Notes: a model not told the origin generated them from the sequence alone. Positions 9,593 to 22,217 are shown, counted from the first letter of the stretch. The stretch: 64,000 nt of DNA from Dactylorhiza incarnata (GCA_033032865.1 JAWHQI010000065.1:8678001-8742000), one strand, 5' to 3'. Made by a program: numbers and translations.

Positions 9593-10793
9593 GGGGGGAG
9601 ATGGGAAGAGCCGTCCCGGCTTGAGGTGATGGAAGAAGTAGTTGAGATGGAGGTCACCACCCGAGGGGAAGGTAGAGAAGGTGCGAGTCAGCGGGGCCCT
9701 AGTTCCAGAGGACAGGAAGAAGATGCTAGAATGCATCCAAAGGAGCGTGGATATCTTCGCATGGAGCGCGGCAAACATGCTGGCCATCGACGCGGATGTA
9801 GCTTGCCACTGACTCTAACTCAAGCCAGGAACCCGCTCCATCCGGCAGAAGAGGAGGGCCATTGCCGACAAGCTAGAGGAGCCAATCCGAGAGGAAGTGG
9901 AGAAGCTCCTCAAAGCAGGTTTTTTATCGGAGATCCAATGTCCAGGTTGGGTCTCCAATGTCATCATGGTAAAGAAAGGCGATGGCCGCTAGAGAATGTG
10001 TATCGATTTTTCCCTTTTAAACAAAGACTGTCCTAAGGATTGTTACCCTTTGCCTAGAATTGACGCGCTGGTTGACTCAGCCGTAGGTTTTTCTGTGATT
10101 AGTTTTTAGATGCTTTTTCAGGTTATCATCAGATCAGAATGCACCCACCAGACGTCAAGGATGTCTCCTTCATTATGAGAGAAGGGTGCTACTACTATAA
10201 GATGATGTCGTTTGGGTTAAATAATGTAAGGGTGACGTGTCAGAGGATGATGGACCGAGTCTTTCGGGAACAAAGGGGAAGGAACTTTGAGGTATACGTG
10301 GATGACCTCATGGTGAAGAGCAAAGATGTGAACTCCCACCTCCAGGACCTTCAAGAGACCTTCACCACTCTACGCAAGTTCAGGATGAGGCTGAATCCTT
10401 CGAAATGTATCTTCGGGGCCAGCAAGTGGAAGTTTCTGGGTCACCTCCTTACCCCGGTGGGGGTGGAGCCTAACCCGGACAAAATGAAAGCTATAATAGA
10501 GTTAGAATCGCCGTGAAATGCTAAGGAAGTCTAGCGCCTGACTGGAAATCTCCCAGGGTTGAGTAGGTTTCTCTCCCTGGAGGGGGATAAATGCTCCCCC
10601 TTTTTCAAAGTATTACGAGGCAATCAAAAGTTCGAATGGACGAAGGAGTGTGAGGAGACCTTCCAATCCTTAAAAAATCAGCTCACCATGGCTCCACTGC
10701 TCCCGGGTCCTAAGGAGGGAGAGGGCCTAGCCTTGTATCTTGGAGTTGGGGCTGAGGTTGTGAGCTTCGTCTTGGTCCGGGAAGAGGGCAAGA
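9593..10793 (+). pseudogene. pol: gypsy C pol: reverse transcriptase
   Basis: A Tat-type RT fragment, broken by several frameshifts and stops. It begins with the region before RT (SVDIFAWSAANMLAIDADVACH, about 9732-9800), then MVKKGDGR near 9967 and CYPLPRIDALVDS near 10038-10076. A clean block of 125 codons at 10139-10516 carries YVDDLMVKS (10293-10319) and the C-terminal RT motifs. A further block (10559-10790) begins the RNase H region (FEWTKECEETFQSLK...). It is cut at 10793 by element B, with target duplication CAAGA at 10789-10793 and 19678-19682. Coding resumes at 19678. Confidence 0.85.
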
Positions 10794-11839
10794 TGTTGGA
10801 GCTTGTGTTCCACATCTCTTAGTTTGAGAATAACAAATCACACCATGTATTTGATCTTGCTTGTGTTTATAGTGTGCAGGTACTATAGTTAAATAACTCT
10901 ATGAACAGGATACCGACTGATGAAGATTCTCTGAAAAGTGAGCTAACGCCTAGCGTTAACATTCATCGAATAGGGATGACTTCTCAATGGATCTTGACAT
11001 CGAGATGACAAAATTTTTGTTACTAAGTGACAACGCCAGCATTAACACTTAACGCACGCATTGAGTCCACAAACTGCCACGTTCTCGATGGTTGCACGAT
11101 TTCAGCAGTTTCTATACATGAACACTAACGATGGCGTTAACTCTTAACGTCGCGCATTAGCTTTCGTACATATTTAAAGAGTTGATTTCATTTGATCAAG
11201 ATTGATGCATTCCAAGCCTTCATTCTATACTTCAGAGAGAGCATTTCATCTCGAATTCAGAGAGCACTCCCAACACCACCATTGAAGAACAAGAGTGAGA
11301 AGGAGATTTCCAATGGCAAATTTGAAGAAGGACGCTCGCTTCAACTCCGACATGGTCATTGCTTATCTTCAACATCTCCTTCAGCGCTCGTCAATTTAGG
11401 GAGTCTTTTGTTCTGATTTTTACTTTATCTTTTCATTTTTTTTGTAACGGTAGAGAAATCGCCGCCTTGCGTGTAGCGACTAGGCTGGGTTCAGTTTAGG
11501 GGAAATTCGCCACTTTATGCGTGGCGACTAGGTCTAGGGTAGATCTAGGGGTGGTTAGAGGCCTTATCTGGGGATAGATAGGCTATAGCCAACCGGTCCT
11601 TGGGAGGACCGGTGAAGGAACAAAAAAGTGTATTTCATTTAAGATTGTGCAAGTAAAATCACTGTGGATATTTCTGTAAAAATATTTTTTGGAGAGATAA
11701 CGCCCGACGTTAACTATCTAACGTCAGGCGTTAGCGACAGAGCCAAAAAGTTTTCCTGCTATTTTAAAATCTGTCAGTTTAAATAAAAAATAGTAAACCC
11801 CTTATTCACCCCCCCCTAAGGGCGCCATCAGACCCAACA
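10794..11839 (+). repeat. 5' LTR of copia B (1046 bp)
   Basis: It runs TGTTGGAGC (10794) to CCAACA (11839). U3 holds the GCGTTA dyads and a TATA-like TATTTAAAG near 11170. The later part holds two TCGCC...GGCGACTAGG stem-loops (11459-11490, 11507-11530), then a long inverted repeat at 11699-11734 (TAACGCCCGACGTTA, six bases, TAACGTCAGGCGTTA) and the C-run. Confidence 0.95.
10945..11178 (+). promoter_or_regulatory. GCGTTA/TAACGC dyad array and TATA-like box in the U3 of B
   Basis: Sites of the type GCGTTA-N5-TAACGC lie near 11040-11060 and 11133-11150, with half-sites near 10947, 11057 and 11156. TATTTAAAG follows at 11170-11178. The 3' LTR repeats this at about 18750-18990. The placement is the same as that of the CGTCGA arrays in E and G, but the motif is different. 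Confidence 0.55.
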
Positions 11840-11841
11840 CT

Positions 11842-11853
11842 TGGTATCAGAGC
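11842..11853 (+). other. Primer binding site of B
   Basis: TGGTATCAGAGC lies two bases after the LTR and is complementary to the 3' end of initiator tRNA-Met. Confidence 0.9.
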
Positions 11854-11888
11854 GATGTTATTCCAAAACGGTTTCACAACCGGGAAAA

Positions 11889-13850
11889 ATGGCGCATAAT
11901 GATCATGCTTTCGCTGAGGGTCAAGGGATTAGTATACCTCCACTATTTACAGGTACTGATTATAATTATTGGAAAACTAGAATGCGTTGTTTTCTAAATG
12001 CTTTAGATAATGATGTGTGGGGTATGGTGGAACAATGCTACTCTCCACCAACAATTGTTGTTGGAGAAGTCACTATGGAAAAACCAAGAGACAAATGGGA
12101 TGATATGACAAGTTAAGATGCAAGAACAACGCTAAAGCTATGAACGCTTTATTTTGTGCTTTAGATCGAACAGAATTTAATAAAACTTGTGCTTGCGAAA
12201 CTGCATATGATATAGGGAAATTATTAGAAATCACTCATGAAGGTACTTCGCAGGTCAAGGTTTCAAAGCTTTTCTAACTTGAATCCGAATATGAGAAATT
12301 CCGGATGGAGGCGGATGAAGACATTGATTCAATGTACACAAGGTTTACCAAGATCGTCAACGACTCAAAAATGTTTGGAAAAGTGTTCTCCAATGGCGAC
12401 TTGGTGAGAAAAATACTAAGATCTCTCCCTCCAAAGTTCAATCCAAAGGTGACAACTATCTCGGAGTCACACGATCTAAAGAAGCTCCAAATTGAGAGCC
12501 TCATTAGGAACCTCAAGACCCATGAGGTTGAACTCAAGATTCAACAACAAGAGTACAACATGGAGCCAAAGAAGAAGGCCTTAGCATTGAAGTCAAAGAA
12601 GGAGGTTGACGGAGATGATGATGAAGAGGACGAGGAGAGCCTTTTTGTGAAGAAGTTCAAAAGGTTCATGAAGAATCTGGAAAGGAGAAACATCTTCCAG
12701 AAATATTTCATCAAGAAGGGATCTTCATCGAAGAAAGGGAGAGGTAGCGATGAGGACGATGATGAACGACCACCACCGGAGTGTTATCATTGTAGAAAGG
12801 CCAGACACATCCGGAGCCAGTGCCCGAAATATCTGAAAGAGCATAAAGAAAACTGGCACAAGGGAAAAGAGAAGAAGAAGGTCTTAAAAGCGGCTACATG
12901 GGATGACTCCTCCTCCAAGGATTCAGCGGCTCATCCACTAGCGATGAAGAAGAGGCAAATATGTGCCTTATGGGAAAAAGTAACAGGACATCCGAGGATG
13001 AAAGCAGAGTCTAAAGCGACACTGAGGTAACTCTCCCTACTTCTTATGATGATTAATATATTGAGTATTCACAAACATGCAAATTTTTTGATACAAGTTT
13101 AAAAGATATTGATCTTCTAAATTCTGAAAATAATCTTTTGTTAAAAGAAAACAAAAAATTATCTAAACAATTAGGGAAAGAAAAGGTATCTTTCCAAGAG
13201 TGCAATCACTCCTTAGCAAGAGTGAAAGAACTTGAAGAAGCTCTTTTTAAGTCTCACTCCAATATTGAAATTCTTACTAAGGAGAAGGGGGCTAAGAAAG
13301 AACTTTAAAAACCTCTCTTTCTCAAATAGAAGAAGGAAAGAAGAGTTTTGTGAATCGGTGTGTTATGTTGGTAACAGAAAACACCGCTCTCAAAGCTCGT
13401 ATTCATGATTTAAATGTGGCTATTAAGAAGTTTGGAGTTGGGCAAAGATCTCTGGACATGATCTTGGCCAACCAATGTCAAGTAAGTGCCAAATATGTCC
13501 TTGGATATATTATTGGAAGCTCTCGTCAGGCGTTAACTCCTAACGCCAGCGTTAGCAATAATTCCAGAAACATTAATTCTGTTATTAATAAATTCAAAAA
13601 TTCAAATGTTACTTCATTTTCCAGCAAGAGTTTATCCAAAACTCCAAAAAGGGTCTCATCCCCTTTTATATCGTGTGTCAAATGTCATTTATTTGGACAC
13701 ACCTCAAATTCTTGTAGGAAAAAGATTCGTTGTGCTATAAAGCAAATCTGGGTGCCTAAGGTTTCCACCTATTCTATGGGAGGAACCTCTTGGGTATCAG
13801 ATCTTTACTCTCATCTCCTTTTTAGGTATGTTGGCAGGCTAAGGACAAAA
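11889..13850 (+). pseudogene. gag: gag of copia B
   Basis: I place the start at 11889 (MAHNDHAFAEGQGISIPPLF), because homology to plant copia gag begins there. The first block is open to 12116 and a second at 12305-13030 carries the rest of the gag domain. That block has a zinc knuckle CYHCRKARHIRSQC, with the usual Gly replaced by Ala. A coiled-coil-like stretch (13030-13310) is broken by stops. A third block (13350-13850) has a second, intact knuckle (CVKCHLFGHTSNSC). A B-type dyad (GCGTTA, five bases, TAACGC) sits inside this block at 13529-13545, the place where D and E have theirs. There are several frameshifts, so it is non-functional. Confidence 0.8.
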
Positions 13851-13855
13851 AGGAC

Positions 13856-16800
13856 ATGTGGTATTTGGACTTGGGATGCTCCAAACACATGACAGGCAAA
13901 AAAGCTAAGTTCCTTAGCCTTGAGATGAAGAAAGGAGGGATGGTGACATTTGGTGATAACAGAAAAGGAAGGATCTTGGGCATCGACACAGTGAGTAACG
14001 ATTCTTTCTCAATCTCAAATGTTTTATTTGTAGATGGTTTAAAATATAATTTAATTTCAATTAGTCAATTATGTGATAAAAGGTTTAAATATATTATTTG
14101 AATCATCTACAAATCGTTGCAAAATCATAAATTCTAAAACAATTGATGTCGTTCTCACCGCACCTAGGATGCATAATGTTTATATGATTACTTTTAATGA
14201 TCTTTCAAATTCTTCTTTAAAATATTTTATCTCTAAAAATAAAGAATTTGAACTTCGGCATAGGCGCCTTGGTCACTCGAGCGCCAAGTTTATTTTGAAA
14301 TTATCAAAAGATAAATTAATTAAAGGTTTACCTATGCTTAATGGTAATTTATCTTCTCTTTGTACGCCTTGCCAAAAAGGAAAATTTTCAAAAAATTCGT
14401 TTAAAAGCAAAAATATAATTTCTACTTCTAGACCACTTCAATTAGTTCATATGAATTTATTTGGACCAGTTAGCACTTCAGTCTATGAGGTAGAAAATAT
14501 ACTTTTGTAATAATTAATAATTATTCTAGATTTTGTTGGACTTTATTTCTATCTTCCAAATCCGATGCATTTATTATATTTACTAAATTATGCATTCGTA
14601 TTCAAAATAAACTTGATTTAAAAATTAAATGCATACGTTCGGATCATGGAGGAGAATTTGAAAATGATAAATTTTCTTCTTTTTGTGATGATTTAGGAAT
14701 TAAACATGAATTTTCCGCTCCTCACACCCCACAACAAAATGGTATAGTGGAGAGAAAAAATAGAACCCTTCAAGAGCTAGCACGCACTATGCTTTGTGAA
14801 TATGGGTTGCCTAAATCATTTTGGGCCGAAGCAGTTAATACTTCATGTTATATTATTAATCATGTCATGCTTCGTCCTATCTTAAAATTAACACCTTTTG
14901 AGTTATATTTTAAAAGAAAACCTATTGTGTCTTATTTTCATGTGTTTGGTTGTAAGTGTTTTATTTTAAATACTAGAGATCCACTAGGAAAATTCAATGA
15001 AAAATGTGATGAGGGAATTTTCATGGGTACTCTTCAACTAGTAAGGCTTATAGAATATATAATAAAAGAACTGAAGTAGTTGAAGAGTCTATACATGTAA
15101 GATTTGATGAGTTTGTTCCTTGTGTAGATACTAATCATACAGGAAATGAAGACGAACACCTTTCCCCTTTGGAGCATGAGGATGATGAATTGCTTGGAGA
15201 AAAAGAAGAGGAGAAACAAGAACAACAAGTGGAATATGTTCATCCAAGTGTGCTATAATTTTCAAAGGATCATCCAAGGGAGCTTGTGATAGGACAACCG
15301 TCAAAAGAGGTAAGTACTCGTTCTTCTTTACATGAGTATTTTTCAAACCTTTGTTTTGTTTCCGAAATAGAACCTAAAAACGCTTCAACCGCTGTAAATG
15401 ATGAATTTTGGTTCTTTGCTATGAATGATGAATTAAATCAATTTGAACGTAATAAGGTTTGAAATTTTGTAGAGAGGCCATCTAATCATCCGGTTATAGG
15501 AGTCAAATGGATTTTTAAAAATAAGCTAGATGGTCACTCTAGGATAACAAGGAATTAAGCTAGACTAGTTGCACAAGGATATTCATAAATCGAAGGGGTA
15601 AATTTTGATGAAACTTTTGCACCCGTTGCTCGCCTTGAATCAATTAGAATATTTCTTGCATTTGCGAGTTTTACAAGGTTTAAATTATTTCAAATGGATG
15701 TTAAAAGTGCTTTTTTGAACGGGATTATAAAAGAAGAAGTTTATGTATAACAATCCCCCGGTTTTGTGAGTGAAAATTTTCCTAATCATGTGTACAAGTT
15801 AGAAAAAGCGCTTTATGGATTAAAGCAAATACCATGTGCTTGGCATGAAAGATTAACATTATTTTTTAATAAAGCACGATTATAAAATGGGAAGTGCGGA
15901 TAATACACTCTTCATTAAGCATGTAAATAATGATTTGATTATATTGCAAATTTATGTGGATGATATTATTTTTGGAGCCACTAATGAAGAGTTATGTAAT
16001 GAAGTAATTTTAGTGATGAAAAATGAATTTGAAATGAGCTTGGTAGGAGAACTCACTTATTTTCTAGGATTTCAAATCTCTCAAAAACCAGATGGTATAT
16101 TTATTTGTCAAACTAAATATGTTCAAGATATTCTAAAAAGATTTGGATTTGAAAACCTAAAACAAGCTAATACACCAATGAGTGCATCACTAAAATTAGG
16201 AAAAGATGAAGTCAGTATTTCTATTGATCAAACATTATATAGAGGAATGATAGGCACATTGCTATATTTGAGCGCATCTAGACCCAATATTATGTTTTCT
16301 GTTTGTTTATGTGCTAGATTTCAAGCTAACCCAAAAGAATCACATTTAAAAGCAGTTAAACATATTTTTAGATATCTAATCGGAACATCTAGATTAGGCT
16401 TATGGTATCCTCATAATGATTATTTTATTTTACACGGTTTTTCTGATTCAAACTATGTGGGATATTCATTAGATTATAAGAGCACTAGTGGCACGTGTCA
16501 TTTTATAGGCCCTTCACTCATATCATGGTCGAGTAGGAAACAGAATTCTGTTGGCCTCTTAACCACCGAGGCGGAATATATCGCACTAGGTAGTTGTTGT
16601 GCACAAGCTTTATGGATGACCCCAATGTTAGAGGACTTTGGTGTTTATCTAAATAATATAGAATTAAAGTGTGACAACGAGAGCACTATAGATCTCAGAA
16701 ACAATCCCATACATCATTATAGATCTAAACATATAGATGTCCGCCATTATTTTATTAGAGATCACATCAAGAAGGAACATGTTAAAATTAGCTTTATAGG

Positions 16801-16900
16801 GACTGAATCACAACTTGCCGACATTTTTACCAAACCTCTACCCGATGCACGTTTTCACATGCTTATGTTAGAATTAGGTGTCTTAGAAATGACACTTTAA
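13856..16900 (+). pseudogene. pol: pol of copia B
   Basis: Blocks in order are protease (WYLDLGCSKHMTG at 13859-13895; the usual DSG is DLG), GAG-pre-integrase (14250-14420), integrase (LVHMNLFGP near 14445-14470, with the first catalytic Asp changed to Asn; RSDHGGEF near 14640; VERKNRTL near 14748), RT and RNase H. RT is broken by stops at 15400-15880. A clean 337-codon block (15887-16900) covers YVDDIIFGA to the end of RNase H (ADIFTKPLPDARF). At least four breaks and two lost catalytic residues make it inactive. Confidence 0.9.
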
Positions 16901-18587
16901 CCCTTATAAAAAGCTATCAGAATTATCTTATATACTTTGTTTTGTTTGCATTTTTAATAAAAAAAAATTTAAGATCAATAAAAAAACATACTAAAAGAGC
17001 CTTCAAATCAACTCCATAATGTCTGAAGTTTCAACTGTAAGAAGGCCACTTTATAATACAAATGAATCATGAAAAAGTTTTTTCAAAAAGTCAAAATTTA
17101 GTAACCTATCTCGGCGTTAAGAGGCTAACGCATGGCATTAGCCTCTATGCTCCAAAATTTTTGTTTGCTTTATTGAAAAATTCTTGGTATTATTTTATTG
17201 CAGTATTTTGTTTTGTTTAAAAAAACATTTTTCATTTTTTTGTTGTTATTTACTTTCAAAAATTAAAAACAAAAAAAATTAATATATGCTTAAATGTTTA
17301 TTTCAAGGATGATTATATATATTGCTTAAAGATTATTTACAATGTTTAATTTAAACCTTCAAGTTTCTTAAAAACATTGTTTTGCTTTTATCATGCCTTG
17401 AATAATATCTTAAAATGTGCAAAGAATTTGGTTGTAGATTACATGTGTAGAAATGTTTTTACATGCCTCTAAGTATGAGTAAAGTTTTTATCTTTGATAA
17501 GGATTTTCTCACTTACACCTTTTTTGTTAATCTACATGTGTTTTAAATCTTATTGCATGATTGTGTAGTATAAGGATTTACTTTGAATCTCATAAATAGT
17601 TTACCTACACTACATTGAATTCTTTCTTGAATTTTTTGTTCTTCATGCACTTGTGATTAGAGAAATGTGGTATTTAGAATATAAATTTATATGTTTGCAA
17701 AAACAAGTGAATTTGGAGTCTTTGGTCACAAAAATCAAAATCAAGTATATATATATATGACAAGGAAAACTCCGTAAAAATTTGTAAAGTGTCTTGTGCA
17801 AACAAAAATTTGACCACTTCTCTTAAAAAAATGAAAATCTTTATGTGCATTGAAATTTGTGGAAGTAAAGTTATTTATGTTTAATTCAAGTTATGTTCTT
17901 AAAATTACATACTATCATGTGGATGATTTATACACTTGTATACTTTGACGAAACACCTTTATTGAACACATCATTATCATTTATAATACATCCACTCATG
18001 AGAATTAGACTTAAAACTTATCTATACTATTCTCCACAATCATGAGTAAATGCACTAGATAGCAACGCATGATCTTTACAATGTTTATGTATACTTGAAA
18101 TGCAAATTTTATTTACATTGTAAGCATATCTGTACTTGATATTTTTATAATTTTGCTTGCTATTTTTTGTTACAAATTACAAATGAACTTGCAACTTTTG
18201 TTTCTACATTTCAAAACATCCACTTATTTGATTTAAACGCTTATTATATTTTGTACTTATAATTTCTAAAAGATGTTACAAATTGCTTTCGCTGTGTTCA
18301 CTATTTATAATAAAGTTGTTATTATCTCTACTTAATGCATATTATTTCATATTCTATTACTGTATCCCACCTCCTTTTGATTATAACAAAAGGGGGGAGA
18401 ATAAATTGAAGAAATAAATTAGAGAAATCTATGATTTAGGGGGAGTACATTAGGAAATGCCTTCCTAAATGCATTCATTTAGGGGGAGTATCCACATAGG
18501 GGGAGTATGCATGATTATCACGCTTAACATGTACTATAGACGCTACTCTGATTATGTTTTATTTCTTATTAGTGGATTTATTATTAT
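16901..18587 (+). other. Long AT-rich 3' non-coding region of B with PPT-like repeats
   Basis: These 1.7 kb have no open frame and no similarity that I recognise. A dyad at 17112-17145 (GGCGTTAAGAGGCTAACGC) lies about 210 bases after pol. PPT-like AGGGGGAG runs occur at 18391-18400, 18438-18446, 18481-18490 and 18498-18507, before the one next to the LTR. SIRE-like elements often carry an extra ORF here; B has none that can still be seen. Confidence 0.6.
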
Positions 18588-18601
18588 CAACAGGGGGAGA
18601 T
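18588..18601 (+). other. Polypurine tract of B
   Basis: The purine run CAGGGGGAGAT directly precedes the 3' LTR, where plus-strand DNA synthesis starts. Confidence 0.8.
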
Positions 18602-19677
18602 TGTTGGAGCTTGTGTTCCACATCTCTTAGTTTGAGAATAACAAATCACATTATGTATTTGATCTTGCTTGTGTTTATAGTGTGCAGGTACTATAGTTAA
18701 ATAACCATATGAACAGGATACTGAGTGATGAAGATTCTCTGAAAAGTGAGCTAACGCCCTGCATTAGCAGTTAACGTCTAGCATTAACACTTATCGAATA
18801 TGGATGACTTCTCAATGGATCTTGACGTTGAGATGACAAAAAGTTGGTTACTAAGTGACAACGCTAGCGTTGACACTAAACGCTCGCGTTGAATCCATAA
18901 ACTGCCACGTTCTCGACGGTTGCATGATTTCAGTGGTTTCTATACACGAACACTAACACTGGAGTTAACTCTTAACGTCGCGCGTTAGCTTCTGTACCTA
19001 TTTAAAGAGTTGATTTCATTTGATCAAGATTGATCCATTCCAAGCCTTCATTCTATACTTCAGAGAGAGCATTTCATCCTGAATTTAGAGAGCACTCCCA
19101 ACACCACCATTGAAGAATAAGAGTAAGAAAGAGATTTCCAACGGCAAATTTGAAGAAGGACACTCGCTTCAACTCTTACATGGTCATTGCGTATCTTCAA
19201 CATCTCTTTCAGCGCTCTTCAATCTAGGGAGTCTTTTGTTCTGATTTTTACTTTATCTTTTCAATTTTTTCTTGTAACGGTAGTGAAATCGCCGCCTTGC
19301 GTGTGGTGACTAGTCTGGGTTCGGTTTAGGGGGAAATTCGCCACCTTGTGCATGGCGACTAGGTCTACGGTAGATCTAGGGGTGGCTAGAGGCCTTATCT
19401 GGGGATAGATAGGCTATAACCAACCGGTCCTTGGGAGAAGGACCGGTGAAGGAACAAAAAAATGTATTTCATTTAAGATTGTGCAAGTAAAATCACTGTG
19501 GATATTTCTGTAAAAATATTTTCTGGAGAGATAACGCCCGACATTAACTATCTAACGAAAGGCGTTAGCGACAGAGCCAAAAAGTTTTCCTATTATTTTA
19601 AAATCTGTCAGTTTAAATAAAAAACAGTAAACCCCTTATTCACCCCCACCCCTCTAAGGGTGCCATCAGATCCAACA
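18602..19677 (+). repeat. 3' LTR of copia B (1076 bp)
   Basis: It repeats 10794-11839 with scattered substitutions and small indels, for example a partly altered dyad set near 18755-18790. It ends CCAACA at 19677, followed by CAAGA. Confidence 0.95.
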
Positions 19678-20731
19678 CAAGAAGCAGTTGCCCATCTACT
19701 ATGTGAGCAGGGTTCTGAAGAAAGCGGAGCTCTGATACCCGATTTTAGAAAAGCTGGCCTTCGCTTTGGTCGTCTCGGCCAGGAAGCTCAAGTCGTACTT
19801 TTAGGCCCACTTGATCTAAGTAGTAACCGACCACCCCCTTCGAAAAATCTTCAAGGGGGTAGAACATTCAGGGAGGCACGCAGAGTGGTCAGTGGAGCTG
19901 AGCGAGTTTGACATCACATTCGTCCCTCTGCTATCGATGAAGGCTCGGGTCGTGGCAGATTTTATGGCAGACTATGTGGTTGAGATGGAAGAGGAGCCAG
20001 CCCTTCATCACGTCCCCTGGAAGTTGCTGGTTGACGGGGCCTCAGGAAGGAACTCTATAGAAGTGGGAGTGATATTGGAAATCCCCCACAGAGTCAAAAT
20101 AGAGCAAACAATAGTGATACATTTCCCTATCACCAACAACCAGACGGAGTACGAAGCAGTGATTGTTGGCTTGCGTCTGGCTCAGGAGTTAGGGGTTCAT
20201 GATGTGGAGGTCCTCATGAATTAGATGGTCATAGACTCAAAGGTCAAGGGCGAGTTCGAGGCAAGGGAGCCCTCACTCATGAGTTATCTAGCTAGGGTGA
20301 GGGGTCTCATCGGAATGTTCAAGACATGCTCCATCAGGCACATACTGAGGGAAGAGAGTACCCCAGCAGATCGGTTGGCCAAGTCCAGTCTTCAGGCCGG
20401 GGGAACCTTGACAGACTTATTCCGCCTATCGATTGAGGAAGGGGAACTCATGGATATAGATCGGTGACCATCGTGGGAGGATCCTTTCGTGACCTTCCTG
20501 GCAACGGGCAGGCTTTCAGAAGAGGTTCCAGATTAAAGGTGCTTCAGGTACAAGTCTGCCTACAACATGCTTCACGAGGGGGACTTGTATTGAAAGACTC
20601 TCTCGGGGCTCTTAGCACGATGTATTTCTGAGGAGGAAGTCCCAAGGGTCCTGGAGGAGGTTCACTCCGGCGAGTGTGGTAGTCATTCGGGGAGTAGGAC
20701 GTTGGAGGCAAGAATAAAGAGGCAGGGGTAC
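19678..20731 (+). pseudogene. pol: gypsy C pol: RNase H region
   Basis: The RT/RNase H frame resumes after B. The first RNase H is read in three frames (19680-19905). An open block (19892-20224) has ELSEFDITFVPLLSMKARVVADFMADY, the tail of the first RNase H. It is followed by a second RNase H-like domain with KLLVDGASGRNSIEVG and NNQTEYEAVIVGLRLA. A stop at 20222-20224 precedes a further block (20225-20467). Dual RNase H domains are typical of the Tat lineage. The zinc region before integrase (EEVHSGECGSHSG, near 20655-20690) is cut by A at 20731, with target duplication GGTAC. It is degraded. Confidence 0.85.
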
Positions 20732-22202
20732 TAAAAGAAATCGTTGTCTACCTAAATCACCTAAAGGGGGGTGAATAGGTGATCTCTACTGCTATTGCGG
20801 AATAAAAATTAAGTGCACACACAATAAGAGAAATCACAGCACAGAGACACAAGATTTATAGAGGTTCCCCAAGATGGGTACTCCTCTCTCCCGCTTCGCC
20901 TATCTAGCACTTCGGGCTAGCGTCGGCAACTTTGCCAAAACTCAGATTTATCAACAAATCCTACACTCGGAGACAACGACTCCTATAAACTCGGAGAACA
21001 ACTCCTACAACTCGGAGTAAATAACTCCTACAAAATAACTCGGAGAAAAAATCTCCTACAGGAATCAAATAGAGTTTGAAATAAAATACTTCTATTAAAT
21101 CTCAACAGAGATTAACTTCAGATCTTAGAAAAACTGAGTCTTCTTCTTCCTTGAGAACGAAAGCTTAGATCTTCAAAGATTTGGAAGAGAGGAAACTCGG
21201 CAAACCTGATCTGAATAGGTCTTTTGATTTTCTTGAAAAGATCTTCAAAAATATGGAGCAGCAAATAAATCAAAAGCCTTCTTATCTGAGAAATCTCTAA
21301 CAGCACTGAAGAACGAGTCTTGAGGGCGCAGAAGTTAGATCTCAGAAGAACTTGTTCAGCGAGCAAGGAGGAAGACGGTTGGGTTCTTCTCTTTCTATCG
21401 GGTTGAATAATGATTGTTGTTTGCCCTAAAGATAAAAGACTATTTATAAGAAGAACTCCAATTGCTAGAGCGACAGACATGGAATGATCGACACGTGTGC
21501 TGGACATGGCGGCCAACCCTAATTTTCAAAAATGAAACATATTTTTAAAATCCGTCTGTCCGTCATTCGTCGAGACTTCACATGAACACTCGACGAATTG
21601 ACTTAGCCAATAAAAAGACTGATCAAAGGCTTGAAAACCATCTTTGTTTTCATTCGTCGGAATTCGTCGGGAGTTCTCGAGAACTTTCGACGAATTGACT
21701 TAGCCGCACAAATTCCTTCACAAAGCTGCCTCTTTGACTTCTGTCAGCATTCGTCGATATTCGTCGGGAGTTCACGAGAACATTCGACGAATGGACTTGG
21801 CCACAGAACTTTCTTCTTCAAACTGGAAATTTGGCTTCTGTCAGGATTCGTCGGGAGTCATCGGGACTTCACGTGACATCTCGACGAATTGACTTAGCAA
21901 AAATTCCTTTTCTTCTGAAAACCAGCTCCATTCCTCAAACTTGAAAGCCTTCAGTTGTGAGAATATGAAGTGCACCCCAAAAGAGAGATTACACATGGAC
22001 CAACACTTTATTCTATACAATGAGGGATTACATTGTCTAGGACTGTGTTTGGTGATCCATTGCAACCTGACTTTGGTGTGCACTTAGCATTATGACTTGT
22101 GACAACACATCTAAAGAAAGTTCATCAAATACATACTTAATTCAATTTAGTTCACTAGGGGACACCTTCAAATCCAGGTGATTGTAGATACAATACCCAA
22201 CA
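20732..22202 (-). repeat. 3' LTR of copia A (1471 bp)
   Basis: It pairs with 30634-32104. By eye there are at least 25 single-base differences, and the terminal TG (plus-strand left end) has become TA. It holds a TATA box (minus strand TATAAATA, 21441-21448), a U3 array of TTCGTCG dyads (21557-21893) and an array of GGAG/CTCC hairpins (about 20960-21064). Confidence 0.95.
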
Positions 22203-22217
22203 ATCTCCCTCTATTTG
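22203..22217 (-). other. Polypurine tract of A
   Basis: The minus strand reads CAAATAGAGGGAGAT directly before the 3' LTR. Confidence 0.85.

Larger units (their letters stand above)
10794..19677 (+). mobile_element. Copia element B, complete but degraded (8884 bp)
   Basis: It has two LTRs (10794-11839 and 18602-19677), a tRNA-Met primer site at 11842, gag, pol, a long AT-rich 3' region and a polypurine tract before the 3' LTR. The target duplication CAAGA flanks it exactly. The RT motif YVDDIIFG and the layout suggest a SIRE/Maximus-like copia. No aORF is seen, although a dyad of the B type (17112-17145) lies just after pol. The LTRs differ at many positions, so this is an older insertion. 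Confidence 0.95.

Noticed and set aside
11842..11853. tRNA-like sequence TGGTATCAGAGC
   Set aside because: It is a primer binding site next to an LTR, not a tRNA gene; there is no cloverleaf.
21118..21516. 132-codon minus-strand frame, nearly identical at 31021-31419
   Set aside because: It lies entirely in the two A LTRs and is conserved only because LTRs are copies; no domain is seen. A short LTR leader ORF cannot be excluded.
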